A DNA stretch of 64,000 nt from Galbula dea (taxonomy: Eukaryota > Chordata > Aves > Piciformes > Galbulidae), in contig VWZX01009072.1 in NCBI GenBank assembly GCA_013399015.1, positions 1,054,001 to 1,118,000 on the forward strand, written 5' to 3'. The notes below the pieces were generated by a model that was given only the letters and a program-made list of their open reading frames with translations, had not been told where the DNA came from and did not search any database. The position numbers were made by a program, and so were the translations under genes. This document shows, one piece after another, positions 39,101 through 50,625 of this stretch (positions are counted from its first letter, which is position 1; each line of letters begins with the position of its first letter).

Positions 39101-42100
39101 AAGAAAAATAGCCTCCGTAGTATGTTCAGATATGCACAGAACTCCAGTATAGTTGCAGGGGTGCATCTGAGTGGCATATGTACAGGCAGCTATACAACTT
39201 TTCCTCCACTCCAAAAGTAGGCAAAGAAAGTTGGGCAGGCGTTGTAGATAAGAAATGTAGACAGATTTTTAATACTTTATTTTTGTATATTGTGAAGTAC
39301 AGCTGCAAGTTCTACCTGTCAGATTGCCTAATGGGCTGTTGATGTCAGTCAAAGTATTTTCACTGAGGCCAGGGTTTTCTTCTGGGTGAAGACATAGTCC
39401 TCAACAATCTTACCAAGTATGGATCATTGTATATAACATATATCTTAGACATAAATCTTTTTATCTGGACACCTTCTTTGTTCACAACAGCCTAATAAGT
39501 GAAATCCAAACAATTATTTTAAAACTCAATTGCATTCTCTTGCACCACAGTACAGTTTAGGGCTGAATATTTTTCCAGGTACCATCTGAAGTAGAAATTT
39601 TAATTTAAAAAAGTGTAGAGGTGGGTCAGGGAATGTCAGAGTAACATAATGCTTGCCAGCTTCATATGTCATGGTACTCTCTAAGTGCTCTTCAGAGAGT
39701 AGCACAGAAAATCTGAGCTATGGTAAGGGATTGGTGGTGTTTGGAGACAGGAAGGCAAAAGGTATCTTCAGTACCTCCCAGAAATGGTGATTTTAGGAAC
39801 TGGGTTGTCAGGGAAGTTACCCAACAAAGAATAAGTGATACTGTAGGGAAGCAGAGGATAACTGAAAAAGGCTTTCTTTCAGTGAGTGGTAGAGAGGGAA
39901 AGAGAAGGTGGAGTCAGCTGGGAAGACTGGAGCAGCTTTCAAGCATTTTCCTGGGTCTGATTCATCCCTGTCTGTGGTTTTGCTGCTGGTTTGGTGCTGG
40001 ACCACTCTTTTCCCATCCCACAGAGTGTGAATTCCATCAAGGGAGCAATAAAATAAGATGAGGCAGTTATAGTGCGGGCACTTACTGGCCCAGAGACCCG
40101 ACACCAACAAAACCTTGCTTGATTGCTGTCTTCGTACTGGCAAGTCTGAAAACAACTTGCAAATACTCAGAGAAATAGAAAATTACTTTTAATCTGTACT
40201 TAACGTTGTTACATTCTCTAAAATGCTAATATTGATTCTTTATAGATGCATATTTTGATCTTTAGAAATTTGAAGATACTGAATATTGGCCTAATATTAC
40301 TCACAAAGAAGCGGTGGGAGCAAATCTAGGTCCATGATGTCCGAGTCGAAAAAATACCATCCTGTATTTGTAAATTGTAGCTATTTTTCAGACTATTGTA
40401 ACAGTAGTGTTTTTGATGAAAGAAATAGGGGAGGTAGTATATAAAAAGCGAGTGTTTCAGTCACCACTTCACCTTACAGCTATGTACTTTATTGTCATTA
40501 TTGCTGATAAGCAGCAGAGAAGTGTATAGAGTAGTTAATACATATTTCTACAGGTTTGGTTTACGGAGATTTTCCCAAAGTTTGTGTTTTATTGGGATCT
40601 GTATGTTGTTTATATGTTCCAAGATTTAAAAATATAGGAAGTCTGTTGAATGAAAATACTTTTGCTGTGATAGGTATGGTGGGTTTAAGTTTAGAGATTT
40701 TATAGTTAGAGTTATTCTTTTCTGAGAGAGACAAACGATTATTTTTAAAGCTTCTTTCAGATGCAGTGGACTTGCTGTAAATGAATCAGAAGAAAGCAAA
40801 CTCTCACAACTGTTTATATTAAACAGCAAAAGTAGTAATTTGTTTATGTGATCTGTGGATGATTTATATTTTAAGCTGTGTGTAATTCTTTTCATGCTGA
40901 CAAGTTGATAGTGAGCACCACAGTCTTATGTGCATAAAGCTACCTAGCTTCCTGAATTTTAGTCTTGGGGGTGGGGAGGTAAGACAGTGAAGCATGAGTG
41001 AGAGACTTTAGTATTGGAGGTCTGGAAACAGTTAATCATTTTTACCATCCCTCCTTTGGAACAGCAAAAGCAAAGGTAGTGCAGACTACAACAGGCCACT
41101 TGTTACTGTTTACTTTGTACAAACAGTGGTAGAAGTGTTTAGTCCTTGGGGAAACTCAGTGATTGAGCAAGAACGCTGAAGTTATTTTGATAAGGCATAG
41201 CATTAGTGTGGCCAAACTGTGATCATCCCTGAGCTTTAGGCAGGCCAAGGATGAAGGCCTCATATGTTTGGATCTTCCTGATGAACAAAGATAAATTCAG
41301 CTAAGAAAATAAACTCAGTATATTGGTCAATTTGCAACAATTGGTGAAAGAATTAAATTGTATATTTTAGGACTTGGCGTGAGAAGTTGTGGGAAAATAG
41401 TTCAGGGTTTCTGACTCTAGTTTGGTTTTTCTGTAGATCTGGAAACAGAGCAGAACATTAATGCATACCACGCTGGGTGCTGAAAATCCAAAAGGAAAAT
41501 TGAAACTGCATGAGAAGAGCACAGTCTCTCTTCTCACTTCAGTTTCTTAGTTTTTCACTGCAAAACTTTTCTAACAGTTTCAGCTTGTTTATATAAAAAA
41601 GACATCAGCTACTGCAGACTATCAGTTTTTTAGGCCCTGCAACTCTGCTCAATTGTCCTGGTTTACAGTACTACTAACAGAAGTAAGAAGAAATGCAGTC
41701 TCTTCATTTTTCAACTCCGAGAAGATAGATGGCCATGTAGCACCATCTGCCTTCAGGAGAGCATCTACAGTGCTTCTGCCACTGAGGAAGAAAATGGACC
41801 AGTTCAATTGTTTATGTATGTTTGGTTGGCAGAAAACAATTAGATAGTATGTTCACATTGAATGTAGAATTAGGGGATGGGAGGAGCCAGTAACTCGGTA
41901 ACCTCTTGGCAGGGACTTGGAGTTGAGCAGCTGGGCATGTCTGTTGATGAGCTCTGCAGCTGACATTACTGCAAACAGAAGTTATCACTGAAAGCATCAG
42001 CTTAATGCAGTTTTAGCTATACTGTCAAGCTAGCTAGTCCAAGCAGTAGTACCTGTGAGTGACTTGGAGTACTGGATGTGAACACAGGAACCTGAGCACA

Positions 42101-42554
42101 GAATTGCAGTGCAAAACTAAGCCCACCTGAGTTGAGGCCCTGGTGAGGACATGCAGGCCCTGTGGTAGAACAGGTTTCTTTCCTTTTCAGTTATGCACAA
42201 ACCTGCTTGTCCCCTTTCCCATTGCATCTTGGAATATTCCTGTCAGCCTGTGGTTTTTTCATTGAAGATAATATTTCGTTAGCATGGAGTTGAAAAGGTC
42301 TCTGCACCAAGTGGAACTAAGTTATGGAACGTTACAGTTTTACCATATAATTTCACCAGCGTCTATTATCTCTACCTAAGAAAAGAGGAATGTATTTTAT
42401 TTTTCTCCTGGTGTTAAAAAATGGCTTAATTCAAATATACTAGCATTGAATCTGTATTTATAGAGCTTGGGCACCAAGATCAGTCTAGACAAATAAAAGA
42501 GGAGCACTGAAAAGCAATACTTTTTTTCCCTCAGCTATTACATCTGTTTCATAG
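36168..42554 (+). other. VPS13B intron (6.4 kb)
   Basis: AT-rich intron without a recognised LINE copy. A GC-richer stretch at about 39700-40150 has an open frame of 113 codons on the plus strand and one of 112 codons on the minus strand, neither with homology I recognise. Its right part contains AATAAAATAAG and could be an old LTR piece, but I cannot support that. No exon is missing here. Confidence 0.8.
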
Positions 42555-42726
42555 GGCGATTCTCTTCAGGGTGGTGATGATTCTCCATTCTCAGACTCCA
42601 TTACATTGGAACAAACAACAAGTAATATTGGGGTCTCCAGTGGACGTGTCAGCCTGTGGATGCAATGGATGTTGCCAAAAATTACTATAAAATTCTTTGC
42701 TCCTGATCCTAGAAATAATGGCACAG
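42555..42726 (+). CDS. VPS13B: VPS13B coding exon (inferred exon 26)
   Basis: The exon is 172 nt, phase 0 to phase 1. The translation begins GDSLQGGDDSPFSDSITLEQ, an acidic Ser-rich loop. It continues TTSNIGVSSG and then RVSLWMQWMLPKITIKFFAP, ending DPRNNGT. The second half has the alternating pattern of groove-forming strands and matches human VPS13B closely as I remember it. The acceptor is TTTCATAG ending at 42554. The donor is GCACAG/GTACTG with GT at 42727-42728. The final G completes Glu with the next exon. A minus-strand open frame at 42566-42751 is a shadow. Confidence 0.97.
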
Positions 42727-43532
42727 GTACTGGGCATTTTCCCCCTAACATACTATTTTAAATTCTAAACATTATTTTACAGCACAGTATTAGCTATTCT
42801 GAGCATTTATTGACAATATCAAGCACAGTAATGCAGAAATAATGCAGACATAGTTTTGTGTTGATAATTCCAAGTTTAAATTCGATAACATCATAGTATA
42901 ATTCTTAAAGTCATAGGAAGTTTCATATGGACTTCAATGCAGAAGTTTAAACTTGTGTTGAACATAAGTTGAAGCTGTGTGGTACACGACTTCTCTTTTT
43001 TAATTTGAGATTAGAACTGGAATATTATTCGAACAGTAATTGTTTGAAAGGAACAGAGATTCTATAAATCTACTGCAGGACATCAAAAATTTTTTTGCTA
43101 GGAAACACTGCTGCTTAGAAATTAACATTGTTACTCAGAAACATGAAAAAAATAAGGAGTCTAATGATTAAAGCTGATTTTCCAAGAGATGTACTTGAAC
43201 CTTTGATTTTAAACTAATTACACGAGAGAAAGAAATCTTGAGTATGGTTAGAGTAAATACCTTGGCAAATATTTCTTAATTATTTTTTTCATGAATTATA
43301 TTATGAACATCTGAACTAAACCCTCTTATATAAGTCTCTCTACACATTCGTGTAAAAAGGTTTGGATTGTAGGATTTTTTTCTGGTTCTTACATGTGTGA
43401 CAGTTGAGTCAAAAACTGCTTTATGAAGAAAGTCTGCACAGAAGCAGCAAGTCTAGTGTCTCACATTTCTTGCTTCAAAACTTGCAAAACTTCTGATTAA
43501 TAAATAATTTTTATTTTCTTTAACTATTGCAG
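42727..43532 (+). other. VPS13B intron (0.8 kb)
   Basis: A short AT-rich intron with nothing notable beyond its splice sites. Confidence 0.9.
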
Positions 43533-43647
43533 AAGTTTGTGTCGTCAGTGAATTAGAAGATCTCAGTGCCTCAGTGGATATGCAGGATGTCTATACCAAA
43601 ATCAAATGTAAGATAGAAAGCTTCAATATTGACCACTACAGAAACAG
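43533..43647 (+). CDS. VPS13B: VPS13B coding exon (inferred exon 27)
   Basis: The exon is 115 nt; two bases complete Glu (phase 1), then 37 codons plus two bases (phase 2 end). The translation is EVCVV, then SELEDLSASVDMQDVYTKIK, then CKIESFNIDHYRN plus AG. The acceptor is ACTATTGCAG ending at 43532. The donor is AAACAG/GTAATT with GT at 43648-43649. The phase 2 end matters: it can be joined in frame to either of the two following alternative exons. Their first base turns AG into Arg (short exon) or Ser (long exon). Confidence 0.97.
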
Positions 43648-44682
43648 GTAATTCCTGGGAGTTGCTCTGATTTAATTTCAGGCTAAAGAAGGTGGCAGGT
43701 GTTGGGGTTTTTTTAATTAATTCTTAACTTGAATTTAAGGTAAGTCTTCACTTTAAGTCTTGCCACTTTAGCAAGTCTTGTTAGTTGAATAGTTTGCTAC
43801 ACCAATGTGACTGCATTCATCTGACACCCACTCACAGTTCTGTAGAGAGGTTGCATGTGCCACCTTCCAACTTGTATCGGCCATGAACACACCAGTTTTG
43901 ACAAAATAAGAGAGGGCCTAAGTAGTATTTGATCAGCTGGGTTTGTGGTTGCTACTACAGATCAACAGATTCCATTATGGGAGACAGAAATTAAGAGAAA
44001 ATAGGGTAGTTGTGTTACTTCCCGAGAGGAAAAATGTAGTTAAAACCTTGAGAACTGTTTTGGCTTTGAAAATGACAAAAATATTTAGAAGCACAAATCA
44101 TCTTGAGATAGGAGCCAATGTCTGCAGGGTTTTATTGGATGCTTAATGTTCCCTGTGTACAATAGGAGGGAGATTTAGTACAAACTTAGCAGAATTACTG
44201 ATACTTTTCCTGATCAGCTGTCAAAAAACATAGTTTTGAATTCCTTTTCTTTTGCCTCAGTTACAAATGCAATTATTTTTTGCACACACTGTAATATTTT
44301 ATATCTGAAGTTTGTAGTTTATTTGTACAAAAATATTTTAAAATCAAGTCACGATACTTTGAAATGCTTTGGAATCCCAGTAGCTAGGTGCTGCTCTTAA
44401 CAAGCTTCTTTGTTCACAGATTCTGTGTAAAGCATGAGACAAGGTACTTCACTCCCAGGAGCCTAATGCTCCATTAGAAATAATTTCAACCTCAGCTAAA
44501 GTGGTATTGAGGCTTAAAAAACCAAAGAAATAAAAAAGTGACAAAATTTATTCCACTTGAATTGTTCCTTTTGTTCTCATTTGTTCTCATTTGTTCTCAT
44601 TCTCATAATCTCTTTGGAGTGCCTGTCTCTATGGACTAAAACCAAAATCAGAGAAAGATAAGATGAATGTTCTGTCTTCCAG
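43648..44682 (+). other. VPS13B intron before the alternative exon pair
   Basis: A 1.0 kb AT-rich intron. It contains three perfect copies of a 10-bp unit at 44571-44600, about 80 bp before the acceptor of the short alternative exon. No other feature is seen. Confidence 0.88.
44571..44600. repeat. 10-bp tandem repeat, three copies
   Basis: TTGTTCTCAT is repeated three times without change. It is a pyrimidine-rich tract lying 83 bp upstream of the short alternative exon and could bind pyrimidine-tract proteins, which is inference only. Confidence 0.9.
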
Positions 44683-44749
44683 GCCAAGGGAAGACTGGCA
44701 ATCAGGACATTTTGAAGGAATGTTCCTGCAATGCAGAGAAAAGCTTTTG
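44683..44749 (+). CDS. VPS13B: VPS13B alternative exon, short form (exon 28/28b pair)
   Basis: The exon is 67 nt: one base completes Arg after the previous exon (phase 2), then 22 codons end in phase 0. The translation is PREDWQSGHFEGMFLQCREK plus LL. It corresponds to the shorter alternative segment of human VPS13B. The acceptor is GTCTTCCAG ending at 44682. The donor is CTTTTG/GTGAAA with GT at 44750-44751, a weak match to consensus, as is common for regulated exons. It shares the pattern G-x-F/Y-x-G-x-F-L-x-C-x-x-K with the next exon, a sign of tandem exon duplication. It is used instead of, not together with, the 142-nt exon. I do not assign the names 28 and 28b to the two forms. Confidence 0.88.
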
Positions 44750-45283
44750 GTGAAACTTCTTTAGTAAATGAGTATGCTCACCTGAATAAATCTTCTTAAG
44801 CAACATATTATTCTTACAGATGTTAAAAAGATTACAAGAACTGTGGTCAAACCACAGTTAAACACTTAATGGCTCATTTTTTCTAAATGATACTATGATT
44901 TTCTAACGTATATGAATACAGCTTTTCATTCACAACTTCTTGGTTCTTGTAATTGTTCTTATTCTAATAAAGCTATGTGCTAAAAAAAGATGTCTCTTTT
45001 GTGTATGCAGGATTTTATTATACTTTTGTTCTCACTTGACCTCTTGCTATAGGATGTCCTTTCATATCAAATTGTACAAAGCTGGTGGGGGTTTTACCAG
45101 TTTTTTGCTTGATCTGATTGAATTTCAGCTTTTTAGGAGAAGGTATGGTGTAGACTTTGTTTTCCAGTTACATAGAAACATACAAGTTTAATGTAACCTT
45201 TTTTCTTATATCTTTTGTTTATTGATTCTTTTTAATTAATATTTTTGTCTTCCTCTCTTCTGTGCCTCATTCATCACTTCAAG
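44750..45283 (+). other. Intron between the two mutually exclusive exons
   Basis: A 534-bp spacer between the short and long alternative exons. It is long enough that steric hindrance alone would not prevent splicing of one to the other. An open frame at 44940-45191 is hydrophobic, starts inside the intron and has no support as coding. Confidence 0.85.
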
Positions 45284-45425
45284 CCTTGGGGAAGATTCTT
45301 GGTCTCTGGGGCAATATGGTGGCGTGTTCCTCTCCTGTACTGACAAGCTGAACAGACGTACCTTGTTGGTTCGACCCATCAGCAAACAGGACCCTTTCAG
45401 CAATTTGTCAGGCTTCTTTCCCTCT
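45284..45425 (+). CDS. VPS13B: VPS13B alternative exon, long form (exon 28/28b pair)
   Basis: The exon is 142 nt: one base completes Ser after the phase 2 exon at 43647, then 47 codons end in phase 0. The translation is SLGEDSWSLGQYGGVFLSCT, then DKLNRRTLLVRPISKQDPFS and NLSGFFPS. It matches the longer human VPS13B form closely. The acceptor is CATCACTTCAAG ending at 45283, with a moderate tract. The donor is CCCTCT/GTAAGA with GT at 45426-45427. It is 75 nt longer than the short alternative exon. That equals the 25-residue difference between the two main human isoforms (4022 and 3997 residues, from memory). Confidence 0.96.
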
Positions 45426-45801
45426 GTAAGACCTTTTGTTAATTTTTTTTACTACAGAATTTCCACTAGTAAATGCTAATTGGAATAGTAGCAATAAAAA
45501 AGATCTCTAATAGCTTTAGTTTCTTGTCATCAAATATTTTTTTGTACTGAATGTATGTATTGGTTATATTACCTGTGTTATATCCTTCTTATCATTTAAT
45601 AGTAGTTGTCAGTTTTTTGTAGGTATGGGGATAGGGTTGATGGTTCACAACCTTGTATGTAAAGCAGTCCACTGAAGTCAATGGGATTCAGTTATGTTAA
45701 AAATGAGCACATAGAGTACTGTTTGGAAACCAAATATGTAAAAGATGTTATATGTGAACATTTTTGCAGCAGTTTATTTATTATTTTTTTCTGACAAATA
45801 G
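45426..45801 (+). other. VPS13B intron (376 bp)
   Basis: The shortest intron in the window if the long alternative exon is used. AT-rich, with nothing else seen. Confidence 0.9.
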
Positions 45802-46210
45802 ACAACTGCAAAACTTCTAGATGGCTCACACCAACAACATGGATTTCTTTCTCTTACTTACACCAAAGCTGTGACAAAAAACGTACGGCACAAACTGATA
45901 TCAAGAAATGAAAGAAGAACATTCCACAAGCTGTCAGAAGGTCACACTGATGGGTCTCCTCACTTTCTTCATGAGATCCTTCTCTCTGCTCAGGCCTTTG
46001 ATGTGGTCCTCTGTTTTCCTCTGCTTAATGCAATTGCAAGCATTTTTCAAGCCAGATTGCCAAGGAGTCAAAAAGAGAAAAGAAAATCTCCAGGCCAACC
46101 TATGAGGACTCATACTCTAACTTCCCGCAACTTGCCTCTGATTTATATCAACACTGGTGTAATAAGAGTCTTCTTTCCCAAAAATGAGGAAGATCATCAT
46201 ACTGCAGAAG
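45802..46210 (+). CDS. VPS13B: VPS13B coding exon (inferred exon 29)
   Basis: The exon is 409 nt, the longest in the window, phase 0 to phase 1. The translation begins TTAKLLDGSHQQHGFLSLTY, then TKAVTKNVRHKLISRNERRT. It contains HFLHEILLSAQAFDVVLCFP and LLNAIASIFQARLP, a Lys-rich loop (SQKEKRKSPGQPM), then LPLIYINTGVIRVFFPKNEE and DHHTAE. The long hydrophobic stretches fit groove strands. The acceptor is CTGACAAATAG ending at 45801. The donor is GCAGAAG/GTACAG with GT at 46211-46212. A second-frame open stretch (45908-46105) is a shadow. The last residues differ from human, as expected for a loop. Confidence 0.98.
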
Positions 46211-48568
46211 GTACAGTATTTTCTGTTTGAGACTTTTGCTGTGATTTATTTTGTAGATAAACGCTCTAACTTGGTTAAATCACTGACCTTTCCTAGAGCC
46301 TTCAGTTTTAAAGGTCAGAATTAGGAAACATTCATGTTACTTCTCTGCAGATTTACTGAAAATATTTTCTTTAGGTAATTGTTTGTCCTTCCTTTCCTAG
46401 TACCTAGAGAGTTTACACTGAAAACCAGTCAAGAACTGTGGGAAGAGAACTTGAGCGAGTTCTGCAGGTGTGATTCCTAGGTTAGCTCTTGTTATGCTGA
46501 TAGCAGTTCAGTCTTCCATAGATACCTGTTTCAACTATGAAGTGTAAGCAGGGAGCCTTAGATCTTGTGAAAATTATCACCTAGAAAACCATACAATAGT
46601 GAAGCAGGTAGATACTCTGCTTCAGTTTGGAGAACATTATTAAAATGTACCTTGTGATTGATGCCCAACAGATGATATAGTTTATCAAGTAAGTCTTAGT
46701 TGAAGCTAATCAGACAGTCTGATGTGGGAGGCTTTCAGGTATTTGCAAAAGTGTGGAATAGAATAAGCTATTCTTTTAAACAACAATAGCTGTTTGATCG
46801 ATGGATAACTTTTTTCCCTGTAAGAAATTTTTCCCTTCATACATAAAATATATTTACATCCCTATTACAATCTTTATGTATAATAAAGAGGTGCTGACGT
46901 TAAAATTTCCCCTTGTAACAGCTAGCAGGAATGCAGTCACTTCCAGTACAAAACAATTCTTCTAGAGATTAAAAAATAAAACCAAAGTGTTTTGCTGGTA
47001 TCATGATACGTTTACATAAGTTCTGTAAGTATGAGAGGATTTTACCATGATATACAATAGCACAGAATATAATCCCAAGAGTATAGTCTTCAGGTTTTCC
47101 TCACAACTAATTGCAAGAAGTGCAGACATTAAGAATTTGTTAATTCTTAATTAGGTTGGTTTTTTTTGCCAGCAACCTCTACAATTTTCCAGCTGGGAAT
47201 GCTGAAAACACAGAAAGATAAGATTAAGCTGTCTGTGTTGGCAAGAAAGAATTATGATTCTAGTTGGAAGAGAGTTCTGGAGTATCCTGTCAAGGAAATA
47301 CTTTTTTAAAGTATGTTTTTGTAGTTCTGTAGCTGTATACTTCATTTAAAAAAAATTAAAAAGCTAGTCTTGTCCCTTGCTTGAAGATGCATGCCATTTC
47401 AGAATTGCCATGGTTAAATGTGGATGTAGGATGGAAAATTATGTATGCTTTTAAAGAATAATGATAAAGATTAGCTTTTCTAAGAAAGCCAGCTAACCTC
47501 TCCCACTGGAAAATTCTGAAATATCGTCACTATGAAAATCAGTACCACTCTGCTTCTCATTTCTTCTTTCACCTCAGATTTTCCCACACTGTCATCTGTT
47601 TCTGAATATAAAATAAATTGCTTTTCTCTTCTATTGCTTATTGTCTTCGAGAACAATAGAAATTAGAAACAATAATAAGGAGTTAAGAGTTGAATATGAC
47701 TTAAGTTATGGGTGTGTTAGGTCAAAAAAGTGTATGTTGTGGATATTATGTATTGTGGATATATGCTTCTGTAAGACCTTATTCATCATTTATGAAGAGA
47801 GATTTTTAATCCAATAAGATTTGTGTGTTTCAAGTTGTGATCACTTTCATATTGTTGGAAAGCAGTGACCTCAGTTTTTCTTCTAATCAGTCATATGCTG
47901 CTGCTAGTGATAGCTACCAAAACTATCCACCTCCCAAAAAACACATTAATTGTTTAACACAGTAATTTATGTGTAGAATTAAAAACTAAAAGCAAATCAG
48001 GTCTTTAATCATGCAGTCTGAAACTGAACTTACACAATAGCTTAGGTACACAAAGCATGAAATAATCAAAATCATGGTTTTTCTCCTCAGAAATTTACAT
48101 ATACACATTCATGAATACATCCACAGAATTTCCTAACATTTTAGTTTCATGGGTTTTGCAGCAGCACCACATTAACGTTTCTTTTTGTGGTGGACTTTGG
48201 AGCAGCATTCTGTCCTAGGCAACAAACAATGCAGCTTTCCCTCAGAGTTTGATTTGTTAATGTGTCAGGTGGTGTTTTAAGCTCTGGCCAACTGGCCACG
48301 CTTACTTAGTGGTGAAGTAAAGACAACTAAATAATTTAAAGCAATAGATAACAAATAGAAACAAGAATTACTGCCTAGCAGAACACTATAAATATTGTAA
48401 ATTGCAAAAAACTGATAGTAAGTGGTAAAGTCAGTGAAAATGCACATCTGGCTGGGCTGAGGACAACAGGAATATTTTTTTTTTAGTATGTACAAGGAGC
48501 CAAAATATCAGGAATCACTAGAAAGGTCATGATAAAGTTGTTGATAGTGGAAAAGAAAAGTGTCATAC

Positions 48569-48755
48569 TGAAGTATGCCCTGCATTTTTATAAGTTATAA
48601 TTTTTTATAACTTATAACAGACTTTAATCAATGCTCATATGACAAGAATACACCACTTATAAAAATGTAATGATGATGATTCTGTGAAGTATGCCCTGCA
48701 TTTTTGTAAGTGGTGTATTCTTGTCATATGAGCATTGATTGAAGTCTGTTATAAC
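48569..48755. repeat. Long inverted repeat with direct-repeat copy (hairpin-forming)
   Basis: The left arm 48611-48667 and right arm 48699-48755 are reverse complements at about 54 of 57 positions, separated by 31 bp. The 27-bp segment at 48569-48595 recurs directly at 48685-48711 with one difference and overlaps the start of the right arm. A second perfect 13-bp inverted repeat joins 48588-48600 with 48605-48617 across four T residues. The arrangement suggests a template-switching event or a compact palindromic DNA element. In the VPS13B pre-mRNA it would fold into a long double-stranded stem. No transposase or known family was recognised. Confidence 0.92.
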
Positions 48756-50518
48756 ATGGTTTGTAACATCCTCCTTGCTTACTATTAAACAGATTCAAAT
48801 CGGTCAGATTGAGTAACTTGTGCTCAGGGATCATAGCCTTCTGAGGCTTATTTCTAACACACTTTGGAAGACCTGATTTTAGACAGATGAAGGTTTATCT
48901 AGTAAAATAAAAAGTGTGATGTTCACATAAGATTAAGACAGGTAGTTTTATTGCTCTCCCTCAAAGAATCCTTTAGGAAAAAAATCTATTACAGGATTCA
49001 GTTAATAAAGAATTGCATATTTTTACATGATAATAAATACAGTTTTGTGGAAAACTAGTCTTGTTAAACACATCCGACTTCCAGTCTTCATTATGGCTTC
49101 AATTTTCAGTTGATAAAGTGTTTGCAAATATTTGGTATGCTTTGACTTTTGTAAGGAATTTGACATTGTGTCTCATGGTATTGTAATTTAAAGGCATCCC
49201 CATACAATACCTGTGGATATGTTACATGAATTGAAAATGGTTAACTAGAAGACTGGAAAAAAAAAGAAAAAAAAACACCAAACCCAAGCAGGTCAATTAG
49301 GAATAATAAGTGAAATTGGTACTTAATAAGCTGAAAGTAAAAACAAAACCATTGCTGCTAGCATCAGCATATGTTGCAAAGAAGTTCCTGAGGTAAATAA
49401 CGGTGAGGACTCTGTAGGCCATGCATTTGGATGACTGTGCTTGCAGCACTACTTGTGGAGAATACACTAAATCTTCTAAAGCTAAAGTTATATATGAAGG
49501 AAACAATTTATGCAGACTGTGTCTTTGGGACTGGAGAGATTATACTGGGAAACAGTAGCAGAAAACTAAGGAGTGTCATAGTGGACTTAGTGAAAAGAAA
49601 TAAGGGAGGTAACTGAACTTCTGCATGTGGCAGATGATGGAATATCATGACCAATTTACTTTCTGTTATAAAAATGGGTATTGATAAAAGTGGAAAGAGT
49701 GCTGAAAAGCACCACAAATTTTCATCAAGTTCTGGAGAAAAGCTCCACAAATGTTAATGAAGTGCTGGAGAAGAAACCTTACAAGGAAGGATTAAAAGAG
49801 TATAAATGTGTTTAGCTCAGCAAACAGAAGATTGAAATGGTTGGGTAAAACCAAGTAGATTGTGAACTCTTGAGTCTATAAGTTTTTCCTAGATTGTACT
49901 TATGTTCTGTAAGGCAGATTTTTCCCCCACAAAGTTTTAAACATTTATAATGACTTTGGTTGTGTTGGGTTATGCACGTTATTCCTGTTTTGAAAAGGTA
50001 AGGGGAGAATTTGTGGATTAGTGAATGGAGGTAAGAACTCATCCTAAATCGTGACTCTGATTACCACTCATTATAAACCAGCTGAAATTATTAATGCCTG
50101 AAATTCTTGAGATTGCACTAATTTCTTGCCCTACAGGAAACTGTGCACAAAATAACTGTGCTGAGCCTTGAAAAAAAAATATTAAAACACTTACATAAGA
50201 GACTGTGATGAGTAGTCCTGTGTTTATTTTGCTTTGCTGAGTGTCAGAAACAAAATTCTTAGCTGAAGTTTTATTTTATTAAGAACCACTTCTCAGAACA
50301 AGGCATTTGCCTCCTAATTAATTTGCAGTTACAATTTGAAGTATATTTCCTACCTTTATTCCTTTTTTTTCTGTGAGCATCAGCAAACAGAATACAATAT
50401 GTTAATTGTACAGTGGCAGGAATTATACTACTTGGTGCAGTGCCTTATCATTTTTTGATCTAAAAGTTGAAATTACAGTTTCTAATACAGTCACAAGCAA
50501 GATTTTGTCATCAGCTTA

Positions 50519-50625
50519 GCAACAACAACCAACAACAAAACCAAAGAAACTAAACAAACCCCCCCCCAAAAAAAAAACCAAAACAAAAAAACCCCAACCA
50601 ACCAAAAAACCCCACAAAAAAGGAC
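50519..50625. repeat. A/C-rich low-complexity tract
   Basis: Runs of A and C, including nine consecutive C at 50559-50567 and several CCCC groups. It ends about 150 bp before the acceptor at 50776. On the minus strand the G runs could in principle form a quadruplex with long loops. Confidence 0.85.

Noticed and set aside
39720..40155. Overlapping open frames of 113 (plus) and 112 (minus) codons in a GC-richer stretch
   Set aside because: Neither resembles a protein I know. The right part might be an old LTR piece (AATAAAATAAG), but the evidence was too thin to list as an element.
44940..45191. Hydrophobic open frame between the alternative exons
   Set aside because: Not bounded by usable splice sites in the right phase. 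The alternative exons at 44683 and 45284 explain the locus.
45908..46105. Second-frame open stretch inside the 409-nt exon
   Set aside because: A shadow of the VPS13B frame.
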